DNA from: DAOTTY01 sp034437575
GTDB taxonomy: Bacteria; Chloroflexota; Anaerolineae; Aggregatilineales; Phototrophicaceae
Direction of reading: 5' to 3'
Assembly (NCBI GenBank): GCA_034437575.1
Contig: DAOTTY010000081.1
Span: forward strand, 1 to 64,000
DNA length: 64,000 bases
In this document: positions 9,394 to 17,552 of the stretch, one piece after another
How positions within the stretch are numbered: the first letter of the stretch is position 1
How the letters are laid out: each line of letters starts with the position of its first letter
Translations under genes and position numbers: made by a program
The notes under the pieces: generated by a model
Told to the model about the DNA's origin: nothing
Seen by the model: only the letters and a program-made list of their open reading frames with translations
The model's database searches: none

Positions 9394-10416
9394 TTAGCCC
9401 CCGATGTAGTACATTTCGATTTTGTCACCCTTGGGCGGGATGCCTGCTGCCCGGTCTTCACTGTAGCGATCAATGCGGCTGCCCCAGGTGCTGCGAATAA
9501 TCTGCTCAATTTCGTCGTCACTGGCACCGTCGCGCATAGGGGTTTTCAGATCGGTGCCCTTTGACGCGAACAGGCAGGTGTAAATCTGGCCTTCTGGCGA
9601 CATCCGCATTCGGGTGCAACTCCCGCAGAAGGGCTGTGTTACAGAGGCGATCACGCCCATTTCGCCCTGGCCGTCTTTGTAGCGATAGCGCAGTGCAACC
9701 TCACCGAAGTAGTTCTGGTCTGTTGGTTCGAGCGGGAAGGCGGCGTTAATGCGTTCGATGATGTCTTTTGCCGAAACGACGTGCTGCATGTCCCAGCCGT
9801 TGCGGGTGCCCACGTCCATGTATTCAATAAAGCGCGGGATGTAGCCCCGTTCCCGGCAGAAAGCGGCTAAATCGACGAGGGTGTGGTCGTTGACTCCTTT
9901 TTGCACCACACAGTTGATCTTAATCGGGCCAATACCCGCATCCTCGGCAGCCTGGATGCCCTTGAGCACATCGTCAACAGTGGCGCGGTTACCGTTCATC
10001 TGCCGGAAGACATCCGGGTTGATAGAGTCCAGGCTGATGGTTACCCGCTGGAGGCCGGCGGCTTTGAGGGCGTGGGCTTTTTCTGGGGTGAGCAGCTTGG
10101 CGTTGGTGGTCATGGCGATGTCATCAACGCCGCCAATCGGGTTAAGCTGCTCAACCAGTTTTTCAAGCTGGCGTCTTACGAGGGGTTCGCCGCCTGTCAA
10201 GCGCAGCTTGACCGCGCCCAGCCGCACGATGATCTGCACCAGCCGCGTGATTTCTTCAAACGTCAGGATTTGCTCTTTTTTGAGGAACTCGTAGCGCTCA
10301 CCGAAAATTTCCGCAGGCATACAGTACGTGCAGCGGAAGTTGCAGCGATCTGTGACTGAAATTCGTAGGTCACGCAGGGGGCGGTTGAATTGATCGTGTA
10401 GGGTGTCTTGGGTCAT
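9394..10416 (-). CDS. moaA: GTP 3',8-cyclase (radical SAM)
   Basis: First enzyme of molybdenum cofactor synthesis, converting GTP to 3',8-cyclo-GTP. The radical SAM cluster motif CNFRCTYC (Cys25, Cys29, Cys32) and the C-terminal [4Fe-4S] motif FCGSCTRMRMSPEGQIYTC are complete. The protein ends in Gly-Gly, as required for activity in characterised MoaA proteins. TGGEPLVRR is the usual glycine-rich segment. The length of 340 residues is normal. It lies downstream of two moeA genes on the minus strand, divergent from moaC and moaD-moaE. Confidence 0.97.
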   Translation of the reverse strand: MTQDTLHDQFNRPLRDLRISVTDRCNFRCTYCMPAEIFGERYEFLKKEQILTFEEITRLVQIIVRLGAVKLRLTGGEPLVRRQLEKLVEQLNPIGGVDDIAMTTNAKLLTPEKAHALKAAGLQRVTISLDSINPDVFRQMNGNRATVDDVLKGIQAAEDAGIGPIKINCVVQKGVNDHTLVDLAAFCRERGYIPRFIEYMDVGTRNGWDMQHVVSAKDIIERINAAFPLEPTDQNYFGEVALRYRYKDGQGEMGVIASVTQPFCGSCTRMRMSPEGQIYTCLFASKGTDLKTPMRDGASDDEIEQIIRSTWGSRIDRYSEDRAAGIPPKGDKIEMYYIGG

Positions 10417-10446
10417 AACAGTCGCGCTTTCGTCGTCAACAGTAAA

Positions 10447-12381
10447 CTAGGGTTTGTGTTCGTATTGAATTACGCCTGTCTCTTTGGCGTCATAGCCGGG
10501 ATGGCTGGCGAGTTCCTGTCTGAAGTCGTTATTGTTAAGCAGTTCGATAATTGCCTGCACACCGGGGTGCTGAAGATGCTGTTCAGGAATGATAAGATCG
10601 TAGCGCTCCCAGCCAACGGGAACAAAATCCAGATCAAGGGCGATAGCTCCACTGCGTACCCCCATCCCGCAGTCGGCAATGCCTGTGGCCACAGCGGCAG
10701 CGACAGCCATGTGTGTGTACTCTTCGTGGGCGTAACCGGTCACCTCGTCGGGGTCAATGCCACGCTGCTTGAGTTCATAGTCCAGCAGCACCCGCGTCCC
10801 GGCACCACGCTGGCGGTTGATGTAGCTGACGCGGCGTAAATCGCCTAAAGATTGGATGCCAACGGGGTTGCCTTTCCTTACGATAAGGCCCTGCTCACGG
10901 TGGGCGAACGTTATCACGCGGGCGGGGTGCTTTTTCAGGTAGTGCTGCACATAGCTGATGTTGTAGTCACCTGTCGTTTCGTCCAGAAGGTGGCTGCCCG
11001 CCATATGAGCCTCTCCACGACGTAATGCAACCAGCCCACCCATGCTGCCCACACTCGCTGACGTGAGGCGGATGTCGTAGGTATCCATCAGGCGCTGGTT
11101 GAGCAGGTCTAGCATGGGGTCATGGCTGCCCATCGTGAGCACAGCCCGTTCAATGTCGCTGTGGTGGCGGTAAAGCTGCACCTTGATTTCGTCGCCGCTG
11201 TCAACACCTTCGCTAAAGCGCGGGATGTGGGCGATGCCGTCTGCGCGTACCAGGGACGTAATGACGCCCGCGCCTTTGCCGATGGGTGTGGCGAGGTAGT
11301 TTTCGCCCACTCTGGCAACAGTGACGCGCACATAATCATCGTCACCCGTGGGTGACAGGTGCTTGCGGGTCATCTTTGCCAGGATTGACTGTAGCGGTGG
11401 GGTTCGCTGGCCGAGCCACTGAGCGATGAGCGGTTGAATGAAGATTTCGCCAGTCAACGCGGCACTGACCGGATAGCCCGGTACACCGATGACTGGCGTT
11501 TGTTGGGCCATGCCGATAATGACGGGATGGCCGGGGCGCACGGCAACCCCGTGTACCAGCAAGCTGCCTACGTCACGGACGACGCCAGCGGTAAAGTCTT
11601 TGCTGCCTGCGGATGACCCAGACAGCATCAGTACGAGGTCGGGCTGCTGGTCGAGTGCCCATTCGACGGCAGCAACCAGCTTTTCGCGCTCATCCGGGAC
11701 GATTTCAGCGATATGGGTTCTGCCGCCCCAACTTTCAATTTGAGCGCTCAGCACAAGGCTGTTGTACTCAATGACTTGGCCCGGTTCGGGCTGCGCGTCT
11801 GCGGTGACGAGTTCGCTGCCGGTTGGAATAAGGATCACAAACGGTTTGCGGCGCACCTCAACAGTGTGATGGCCGCAGCCTGCCATCGCGCCCAGGTCTA
11901 CCGGGCGAATGGTGTGATTGGCGGGTAAAATGAGTTCAGTGGCCACCATGTCCTCGCCCATCATGCGGACGTGGTGCCAGGGTGCGACAGGGGCGGTGAT
12001 TTCGATAGTCGCGTCGTCAATGTGCTGCACATGCTCAATCATGATGACAGCGTTGGCGTCTGGTGGCAGCGGGGCACCTGTGTTGACGGGTTCAGCCTGC
12101 GTGCCAAGCTCTAGCTGCACGGGGCGCGTTTCGGTAGCATTTCGTGTATCTGCCGCACGGACTGCATACCCATCCATAGCGGAGGCATGGTAGTGCGGAG
12201 CGCTCCGTTTGGCCCATACTGGCGTGGCGGTCACACGCCCGGTGGCTTTACGCAGTGGGGTTGATTCGCTGGCCACCGGGCCGTGCCTACGTACATCGCG
12301 CAGGGCATTTTGTAGCTGATGTTGTGCTTCATCTAGCGGGATGTCGGTCAGATAGGTGTTGCGATTGGTCGTTGTCATCAT
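10447..12381 (-). CDS. MoeA fused to a substrate-binding-like domain
   Basis: Residues about 1-405 are a MoeA molybdotransferase with MDGYAVRAADT, IPTGSELVTADAQPEPGQ, SGSSAGSKDFTAGVV and GVPGYPVSAALTGEIF. Residues about 415-640 are a periplasmic-binding-protein-like domain (COG1910 type) with YDIRLTSASVGSMGGL, HLLDETTGDYN and a VGWERYDLIIPE tail. This fusion is known from archaea and some bacteria. MoeA inserts molybdate or tungstate into adenylylated molybdopterin; a ligand-binding role for the second domain is inferred. It lies 5 bases downstream of a second, unfused moeA. Tandem ATGs at 12381 and 12378 leave the exact start open. Confidence 0.92.
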   Translation of the reverse strand: MMTTTNRNTYLTDIPLDEAQHQLQNALRDVRRHGPVASESTPLRKATGRVTATPVWAKRSAPHYHASAMDGYAVRAADTRNATETRPVQLELGTQAEPVNTGAPLPPDANAVIMIEHVQHIDDATIEITAPVAPWHHVRMMGEDMVATELILPANHTIRPVDLGAMAGCGHHTVEVRRKPFVILIPTGSELVTADAQPEPGQVIEYNSLVLSAQIESWGGRTHIAEIVPDEREKLVAAVEWALDQQPDLVLMLSGSSAGSKDFTAGVVRDVGSLLVHGVAVRPGHPVIIGMAQQTPVIGVPGYPVSAALTGEIFIQPLIAQWLGQRTPPLQSILAKMTRKHLSPTGDDDYVRVTVARVGENYLATPIGKGAGVITSLVRADGIAHIPRFSEGVDSGDEIKVQLYRHHSDIERAVLTMGSHDPMLDLLNQRLMDTYDIRLTSASVGSMGGLVALRRGEAHMAGSHLLDETTGDYNISYVQHYLKKHPARVITFAHREQGLIVRKGNPVGIQSLGDLRRVSYINRQRGAGTRVLLDYELKQRGIDPDEVTGYAHEEYTHMAVAAAVATGIADCGMGVRSGAIALDLDFVPVGWERYDLIIPEQHLQHPGVQAIIELLNNNDFRQELASHPGYDAKETGVIQYEHKP

Positions 12382-12386
12382 CGTCC

Positions 12387-13628
12387 TTAAAACGGTGTCA
12401 CCTGCACAGTCTCGCCCGCTTTAAGGCCGTTGCTGTTGAGGGGAACCGTTATGAGGCCGTCAGCGTGAATTAATGTGAAAATCAGGTTGGACTTGCCAAA
12501 GATTGGCTCAGCCTGGATGCTGCCATCGTGGTCTATTAGACGCACGGGGATGGTGTCTTCGCGGCCTGTAGTTGAGGCAATGTTGGCCGTTAACATGGCC
12601 TTGATAGTCCCACGACGTTGTGGAGCTTCGCCCATCAGGTAGTGAATAATGGGGACGACGAGCTGTCGTGCGACTAAATATGCGGACACTGGATTGCCGG
12701 GCAGCCCAATCACAGGCTTGTTGTCGCAAGCCGCAACGATGGCAGGTTTACCCGGTTTGACGGCCAGCCCATGCTGAATCACGCCGGGGCTGCCGAGCGC
12801 ATTGATGGCTTCGCGGGTGTAGTCACGGGTGCTGACGGAACTCCCGGCGGTCATAATGAGCATGTCAGCATCTATGTGGCCCTGCTGTGCCATGTTGTAA
12901 ATCGCGTCGTAGCTGTCTTTCGCAATGCCGAGGATTTCGACTTGTGCGCCCACCGACTCAAACAAGGCAGCGAGCGTGTGACTGTTGATGTCTCGAATTT
13001 GGCCGTACTGTGGGGTCTGCTCTGGCGGGATGATCTCGTCACCGCTGCCCATGATGGCGATGCGCGGTGCTGTAACAACTTCAACTTCAGTGATGCCCAC
13101 GGCCAGCAGGCCCCCTAAGTCTTGCGGGCGAATGCGGTGCCCTGTTGGCAGGATTGGTGCGCCCTGTTGCACATCCTCACCAACCTGTACAAGGTTTTCA
13201 CCGGGCGCGACGGGAGCGAGCACCTCAATTTCGTCGTCATCGACGGATTGGGTGCGCTCAATCATCACAACAGCATTTGCGCCGTCCGGGAGCATCCCGC
13301 CAGTGTGAATGGCGGACGCCTGCCCGGTTTGCAGGGTGTGTGTGGGTTCAGTCCCCATCTGTACCGCCAGGGTCAATGCCAGGTAAGCTGGGAGTGACTG
13401 CGAGGCACCAAATGTGTCTTCGGCACGCACTGCGTAGCCGTCCATTGTGCTGCGGATGAACTCCGGTAGGTTGGTGGGGGCTAAGGGTGCCTGTGCGATG
13501 ACGCGCCCCGCTGCTCGTGCTGCGGGTATCGTTTCCGTTTTGGGTGTCTTGTCGATAGCATCAAACAGGGCTGTCAATACATCGTGAACGGGTTTGACGC
13601 TGAAAAACGCTGAGGGTTTTAAATTCAT
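12387..13628 (-). CDS. moeA: Molybdopterin molybdotransferase
   Basis: Stand-alone MoeA of 413 residues. Motifs in order are MDGYAVRAEDTFGASQ, ANAVVMIERTQSV, MGSGDEIIPPEQTPQYGQIR, TAGSSVSTRDYT and GLPGNPVSAYLVARQL, followed by the C-terminal beta domain. It catalyses metal insertion into adenylylated molybdopterin. No clear ribosome site precedes the ATG. It heads a minus-strand unit with the fused moeA and moaA, and is divergent from moaC across 131 bases. Having two MoeA types suggests separate handling of molybdenum and tungsten, because both a xanthine-dehydrogenase-like and an AOR-type enzyme are encoded nearby. Confidence 0.95.
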   Translation of the reverse strand: MNLKPSAFFSVKPVHDVLTALFDAIDKTPKTETIPAARAAGRVIAQAPLAPTNLPEFIRSTMDGYAVRAEDTFGASQSLPAYLALTLAVQMGTEPTHTLQTGQASAIHTGGMLPDGANAVVMIERTQSVDDDEIEVLAPVAPGENLVQVGEDVQQGAPILPTGHRIRPQDLGGLLAVGITEVEVVTAPRIAIMGSGDEIIPPEQTPQYGQIRDINSHTLAALFESVGAQVEILGIAKDSYDAIYNMAQQGHIDADMLIMTAGSSVSTRDYTREAINALGSPGVIQHGLAVKPGKPAIVAACDNKPVIGLPGNPVSAYLVARQLVVPIIHYLMGEAPQRRGTIKAMLTANIASTTGREDTIPVRLIDHDGSIQAEPIFGKSNLIFTLIHADGLITVPLNSNGLKAGETVQVTPF

Positions 13629-13671
13629 AGTGTATGAAGCATCTAACGATTTAAGGAGGGTAGCCCATAAA

Positions 13672-13699
13672 TTTGGTTGGTATTTACGCCATGTATTAT
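13672..13699 (+). promoter_or_regulatory. Possible moaC promoter in the moeA/moaC divergent gap
   Basis: The 131-base divergent gap holds a weak sigma-70-like pair on the plus strand: TTTGGT at 13672-13677 and TATTAT at 13694-13699 with 16 bases between. This is a plausible but weak match. A GGAGGG run at 13655-13660 does not serve any gene I accept. No promoter for the minus-strand moeA stands out. Confidence 0.25.
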
Positions 13700-13759
13700 G
13701 GGGTTTACTCTATTCCACTGTCCAGAGTTTTCACAAGATTCAATATAAAGGATTTAACA

Positions 13760-14260
13760 ATGGGTGACCAACTCACTCACATCGACCAAGACGGCAGTGC
13801 CCGGATGGTCGATGTTGGTACAAAACCCGACACGGATCGAGTTGCCGTGGCCGAGGGGCGTGTAATTATGCAGCCGGAGACGCTGCGGCTCATTCGTGAG
13901 GGTGCGCTAAAAAAGGGCGATGTGCTAACCGTCGCTCGTGTTGCGGGCATTATGGCAGCCAAGCGCACGTCAGAACTGATTCCATTATGCCACCCGATTC
14001 CGTTGTCAAAAGTTGACGTGGTTTTGCAACTTGATGATGAGAACCATGCTGTTTTGATCCGAGCAACAGCAAAAACGCACGGTAAGACAGGCGTCGAAAT
14101 GGAAGCACTAACGGCGGTCAATGTAGCAGCACTGACGATCTACGACATGGCAAAAGCGGTAGACCGCTCCATGACGATTACAGATGTGAAGCTGCTGGAA
14201 AAGCGGGGTGGGGTGCATGGCGATTATGTAGCAGGGGAGGTGGATGCCGATGAAAGTTAA
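13760..14260 (+). CDS. moaC: Cyclic pyranopterin monophosphate synthase
   Basis: Second enzyme of molybdenum cofactor synthesis, converting 3',8-cyclo-GTP to cyclic pyranopterin monophosphate. The product begins LTHIDQDGSARMVDVGTK, then shows AAKRTSELIPLCHPIPLSK, KTHGKTGVEMEALTAVN and YDMAKAVDRSM, all family signatures. The frame is open a further 29 codons upstream, but AAAGGA at 13747-13752 and homology place the start at ATG 13760, giving 166 residues. It overlaps the next gene by 17 bases, so the two are translationally linked. Confidence 0.97.
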   Translation: MGDQLTHIDQDGSARMVDVGTKPDTDRVAVAEGRVIMQPETLRLIREGALKKGDVLTVARVAGIMAAKRTSELIPLCHPIPLSKVDVVLQLDDENHAVLIRATAKTHGKTGVEMEALTAVNVAALTIYDMAKAVDRSMTITDVKLLEKRGGVHGDYVAGEVDADES

Positions 14261-14975
14261 CGTGCTGTTGTTTGCAACCCTCAAAGAGATGGCGGGGAAA
14301 AACCGACTGACGCTCGAATTGCCGGGCAACACGGCCCAAATTGCCGATGTCAAAGCGGCACTCACCGATTTGTTCCCCGCAATGGCAGACAATGTAGATG
14401 CGGCCATCGCGGCGATCAATGAAGAATATGCCTTTGCGGAAGACGCCGTTAGTGATGGCGATGATGTGGCGTTCTTCCCGCCTGTGAGCGGTGGCAGCAG
14501 TAATGAATTCCCCACCATTGCACGATTGGCTGACGGCCCCATTGACCATGATGCGGTTGTCGCATCCATTACGACGCCAGCGACGGGCGCGGTTGTGTTG
14601 TTTAGCGGGATGGTACGCGGCGAAACGCGCAAAGACGATGGGCATACGCTCCATACCCAGCATCTTGAATATGAAACATATGAGGCGATGGCTGTTACCA
14701 AAATGCGGCAGGTTGTGAATGAAATCCGGCAGACATGGCCGCTGGTACAGGGTGTCGCCATTATCCAGCGGATAGGTCGTTTGGAAGTGGGGCAGAATAC
14801 GATTTTGATTGCGTGTTCTGCGGGGCATCGTAATGACGGTTGTTTTGAGGCTGCAAAATACGGTATTGATCGTTTGAAAGAGATTGTGCCCGTCTGGAAG
14901 AAAGAGGTCGGAAAAGATGGTGCCAGTTGGGTTGAGGGAAGTTATCTGCCATCGGCGGAGGATCGCGCTGAGTAA
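14244..14975 (+). CDS. MoaD-MoaE fusion (molybdopterin synthase)
   Basis: Both subunits of molybdopterin synthase on one 243-residue chain. Residues 1-84 are a MoaD ubiquitin-like sulfur carrier ending in PPVSGG (Gly83-Gly84). Residues about 90-240 are MoaE, with LFSGMVRGETR, LEYETYEAMA, QRIGRLEVG, SAGHRNDGCFEA and PVWKKEV. MoaD normally needs a free C-terminal Gly-Gly for thiocarboxylation, so the fusion must be cleaved or work differently. M. tuberculosis MoaX is a known fusion that is cleaved after this motif. A GGGGAGG ribosome site lies inside the end of moaC. A second ATG two codons on (14250) is equally plausible. Confidence 0.95.
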   Translation: MPMKVNVLLFATLKEMAGKNRLTLELPGNTAQIADVKAALTDLFPAMADNVDAAIAAINEEYAFAEDAVSDGDDVAFFPPVSGGSSNEFPTIARLADGPIDHDAVVASITTPATGAVVLFSGMVRGETRKDDGHTLHTQHLEYETYEAMAVTKMRQVVNEIRQTWPLVQGVAIIQRIGRLEVGQNTILIACSAGHRNDGCFEAAKYGIDRLKEIVPVWKKEVGKDGASWVEGSYLPSAEDRAE

Positions 14976-14998
14976 TGCCGTTTGTGCATCCCCTTTTT

Positions 14999-15014
14999 GG
15001 GTGAAATTACACCC
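14999..15014. repeat. Small inverted repeat upstream of the AOR gene
   Basis: GGGTG-AAATTA-CACCC, a perfect 5-base dyad 24 bases after the MoaD-MoaE stop and about 40 bases upstream of the putative AOR -10 element. It is too weak and lacks a T-run for an intrinsic terminator. It could be an operator half-site pair, but nothing proves this. Confidence 0.3.
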
Positions 15015-15030
15015 ACTTGCTGTTAAACAA

Positions 15031-15058
15031 TTACTTGCGTAGCGTCTTATGCTATACT
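15031..15058 (+). promoter_or_regulatory. Putative extended -10 promoter of the AOR gene
   Basis: TGC-TATACT at 15050-15058 is a good extended -10 element, 60 bases upstream of the ATG. The upstream TTACTT at 15031-15036, 16 bases away, is a poor -35, which is common with extended -10 promoters. It implies that the oxidoreductase has its own promoter rather than depending on the cofactor operon. Confidence 0.5.
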
Positions 15059-15118
15059 TACAGTGGGTTTATATCCTATTTAAGTCAAGCATAAAATTAG
15101 AGTGTGAGGATTATCATT

Positions 15119-16930
15119 ATGGAACTTGGCGGATACGCAAATCATGTTGCTCACATCAACCTGAGCAGCGGTGAAGTTCGCTACGAGGGTATCCCCGAAG
15201 ATTGGGCACGCAAGTATATTGGCGCTCGTGGCTTAGGCGTTCGCTATTGCCTGGAAGCCGGGGCACAGGTTGACCCTTACAGTGAAGAAAACCTTCTTTG
15301 TTTTATGAATGGGCCGTTGACGGGCAGCCGTGCCAGCATGAGTGGTCGTCTGGCCGTTGTGACGAAGTCTCCACTGACAGGTACCGTCACAGATAGTCAT
15401 CAGGGTGGCTGGTCCGCAGCACGCTTGCGCTGGTCTGGTTTTGACGGGCTGGTTTTCGAGGGTATTGCTGACAAGCCGACCTATGCCTACGTCGAAGATG
15501 GCACCGTAGAACTGCGCGATGCCAGCGACATCTGGGGTAAAGGCACAAAGGCAACGATCAAACACTTCCAAGATCGCTATGGCGAAAAAGACCTGACCGT
15601 CATTGCCATTGGTCAGGCTGGCGAAAACAAGGTCAAGTTTGCTTCCTGGATCAACGAAAATGATCGTGCTGCGGGCCGTGGGGGTACCGGCGCTGTGGGT
15701 GGGGCCAAGAACCTGAAGGCAATCGTCGTCAAAGCGAAGAAAGCTATGCCGCAGGCTGCCCGCCCAGATGACTTCAAAGCGGCGTTTAGCAAGGGCCTGA
15801 GCATGATTATGGACGAGGGTAACATCACGTCACCGCGCAAAGGTGGCTTGAGCCTGTACGGTACCAACATGCTCATGAACGTAACGGCCAGCATCGGTGC
15901 ATTGCCGACGAAGAACAGCCAGACAACATCCTACGATGGCGCTGAACTCATCAGCGGTGAGCACATCCGCGACACCATCCTGGTCGAAGAGCCGACCTGC
16001 CACGCCTGCCCGGTGGCTTGTAAGAAGGAAGTTGAAGTCGAGTACAACGGCGAAACGATTCGCACAGAGAGCTTCGAGTACGAGACGGCCTGGGCATTCG
16101 GCGCACACTGCCTGAACGACAACAAAGAGTCCATCGCGTACATGATTTACCAGTGTAATGACTACGGCATGGACACCATCGAGATGGGTAACTGCCTGGC
16201 AACGTACATGGAAATTTGTGATCGTGGCTGGAACGGTACGGAAAGCCTGGTATGGGGCGACCATAAGCATATGGTTGAATTGACACGCCAGACGGCCCTA
16301 CGTGAAGGCGTTGGTGATAAGCTGGCTGAGGGCGTTGCCCGCATCAGCGAGAAGTACGGTCACCCCGAAGTGGCTATGGCAGTACGTGGCCAGTCCATCC
16401 CGGCATACGACCCGCGTGGCTTAAAGGGTATGGGCCTGGGATACGCTACCAGCAATCGCGGTGCGTGCCACCTGCGTGGTTATTCTCCTGCTTCTGAGCT
16501 TGGTGTTATCGGCCTGAAGACCGACCCGCTTGACTGGGAAGGCAAGGGCGAACTGCTCAAGATTTTACAGGACATTCACGCATTCTCTGACAGCCTGGAC
16601 CTGTGTAAGTTCGGTGCGTTCGCTATCGGTGCTGAAGAATACGCTGAGCAGTACGCATCTATTGTGGGTGTAGACTTCACGGCTGACGACGTGTTGAAGG
16701 CTGGTGAGCGCATTTACAACCTGGAGCGTTATTACAACATGCAGGCTGGTGAGCAGCCCGGCGCTGATACGCTCCCCGCACGCTTCACAACCGAAGCCAG
16801 CACCATGCCTGGGTCTGAAGGGCACGTTTGTGAACTGGATGACATGCTCAACGAGTATTACGAGAAGCGCGGCTGGGAAGCTGGTGGCGTGGTGCCGGAA
16901 AGCAAGCTGAAGGAACTGGAAATCATCTAG
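15119..16930 (+). CDS. Aldehyde:ferredoxin oxidoreductase family (tungsten-type)
   Basis: A 603-residue AOR-family enzyme, nearly the length of Pyrococcus furiosus AOR. It begins with GGYANHVAHINLSSGEV and has the pterin-binding domain segments RGLGVRYCLE and GPLTGSRASMSGR. The cluster ligands are Cys294, Cys297 and Cys301 in CHACPVACK, and Cys496 in LDLCKFGAF; the spacing matches the [4Fe-4S] site of P. furiosus AOR. Such enzymes oxidise aldehydes or other acids using a tungsten (or molybdenum) bis-pterin and ferredoxin. The substrate here is not predictable. An in-frame GTG lies at 15104, but GAGGA at 15106-15110 fits ATG 15119. Its position beside cofactor genes supports the role. Confidence 0.92.
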   Translation: MELGGYANHVAHINLSSGEVRYEGIPEDWARKYIGARGLGVRYCLEAGAQVDPYSEENLLCFMNGPLTGSRASMSGRLAVVTKSPLTGTVTDSHQGGWSAARLRWSGFDGLVFEGIADKPTYAYVEDGTVELRDASDIWGKGTKATIKHFQDRYGEKDLTVIAIGQAGENKVKFASWINENDRAAGRGGTGAVGGAKNLKAIVVKAKKAMPQAARPDDFKAAFSKGLSMIMDEGNITSPRKGGLSLYGTNMLMNVTASIGALPTKNSQTTSYDGAELISGEHIRDTILVEEPTCHACPVACKKEVEVEYNGETIRTESFEYETAWAFGAHCLNDNKESIAYMIYQCNDYGMDTIEMGNCLATYMEICDRGWNGTESLVWGDHKHMVELTRQTALREGVGDKLAEGVARISEKYGHPEVAMAVRGQSIPAYDPRGLKGMGLGYATSNRGACHLRGYSPASELGVIGLKTDPLDWEGKGELLKILQDIHAFSDSLDLCKFGAFAIGAEEYAEQYASIVGVDFTADDVLKAGERIYNLERYYNMQAGEQPGADTLPARFTTEASTMPGSEGHVCELDDMLNEYYEKRGWEAGGVVPESKLKELEII

Positions 16931-16963
16931 TTTCCATCTTTGCCACTTAGCGGTAAAGTTTAG

Positions 16964-16994
16964 GCGGGTGTGGCGCGTAGCTGCACCCGCTTTT
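16964..16994 (+). terminator. Intrinsic terminator after the AOR gene
   Basis: Stem GCGGGTG (16964-16970) pairs with CACCCGC (16984-16990) around a 13-base loop, followed by TTTT. It lies 33 bases after the AOR stop and would separate that gene from the small ORF downstream, although the short T-run allows read-through. Confidence 0.7.
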
Positions 16995-17024
16995 GCTGTT
17001 ATCTAAACAAAATGTGGAGCGAAG

Positions 17025-17291
17025 ATGAACACATCATCTGAGGCGGTCAAGCAGTTGGAAGCCAGTTTAGCATCTGCGCGGCAAGCAAAAGACACGATTG
17101 AGAACTTGATCGCGGAGCATGACTATCAGGATGTGGCGCAGTTAGTGGCGCAAGCCGCGGTCGAGATGCTGACGTGCGCCAAACTGCTGATGGAAAAGGC
17201 AGACGAAGCCGCCTTCGATGCAATGGACAAAGCTGAAGACCTGCTGGATCAGGTTTATGCGATCATCGAAGGCGAATTAGACGATGAGTAG
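17025..17291 (+). CDS. Small predicted coiled-coil protein
   Basis: 88 residues, acidic and rich in Ala, Glu and Gln, with a heptad-like pattern through most of the chain. One cysteine is present at about position 51. There is no signal peptide or membrane segment. An upstream GGAGCGAAG is a fair ribosome site 1-9 bases before the ATG. I do not recognise the family. It follows the AOR gene and its terminator and is convergent with the MoaD-linked small gene, with only two bases between their stop codons. A link with AOR or its cofactor is suggested only by position. Confidence 0.6.
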   Translation: MNTSSEAVKQLEASLASARQAKDTIENLIAEHDYQDVAQLVAQAAVEMLTCAKLLMEKADEAAFDAMDKAEDLLDQVYAIIEGELDDE

Positions 17292-17293
17292 CC

Positions 17294-17551
17294 TTACCCG
17301 CCGCCACGCATCGTTTTAAGGCGCATGTGAGCATGAACGCGGTTCACTTCGGCCTCGTCCCCCTCGATCACGACCCTATCTCGGCGGACAGTCATTGTGA
17401 CAATTTGGGCGGGTTCCATTGGCTCGATAGCTGCATGCCAACCTGCGCCTATGAAGGAGCGCTCGCCGTGCTGCTTGGCCCCTGCTTCCACCAGATATTC
17501 CTGTAGGCGATTCAGGGGGAGATTTCGCATTTCCATCTCAATGCGGGCCAT
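17294..17551 (-). CDS. Small MoaD-associated protein (DUF1952-like)
   Basis: 85 residues beginning MARIEMEMRNLPLNRLQEYL and ending in three glycines. It resembles the small domain (DUF1952) that in Thermus and some archaea is attached to MoaD-like proteins, here as a separate protein directly downstream of a MoaD-like gene. The assignment is from memory of the pattern and is tentative. The frame is open 35 codons upstream, but ATG 17551 has a perfect GGAGGT ribosome site. That site is formed by the two C-terminal glycine codons of the upstream gene. The stop of moaD and this ATG are one base apart. Confidence 0.6.
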   Translation of the reverse strand: MARIEMEMRNLPLNRLQEYLVEAGAKQHGERSFIGAGWHAAIEPMEPAQIVTMTVRRDRVVIEGDEAEVNRVHAHMRLKTMRGGG

Positions 17552-17552
17552 G

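Noticed and set aside
9385..9402. GGGGGC/GCCCCC hairpin at the end of moaA as a terminator
   Set aside because: It includes the moaA Gly-Gly codons and stop and has no T-run; tex follows on the same strand.
13673..13759. In-frame 29-codon N-terminal extension of moaC from TTG 13673, with GGAGGG upstream
   Set aside because: The extension has no family similarity, and the MoaC start LTHIDQDG together with AAAGGA before ATG 13760 fits the standard protein.
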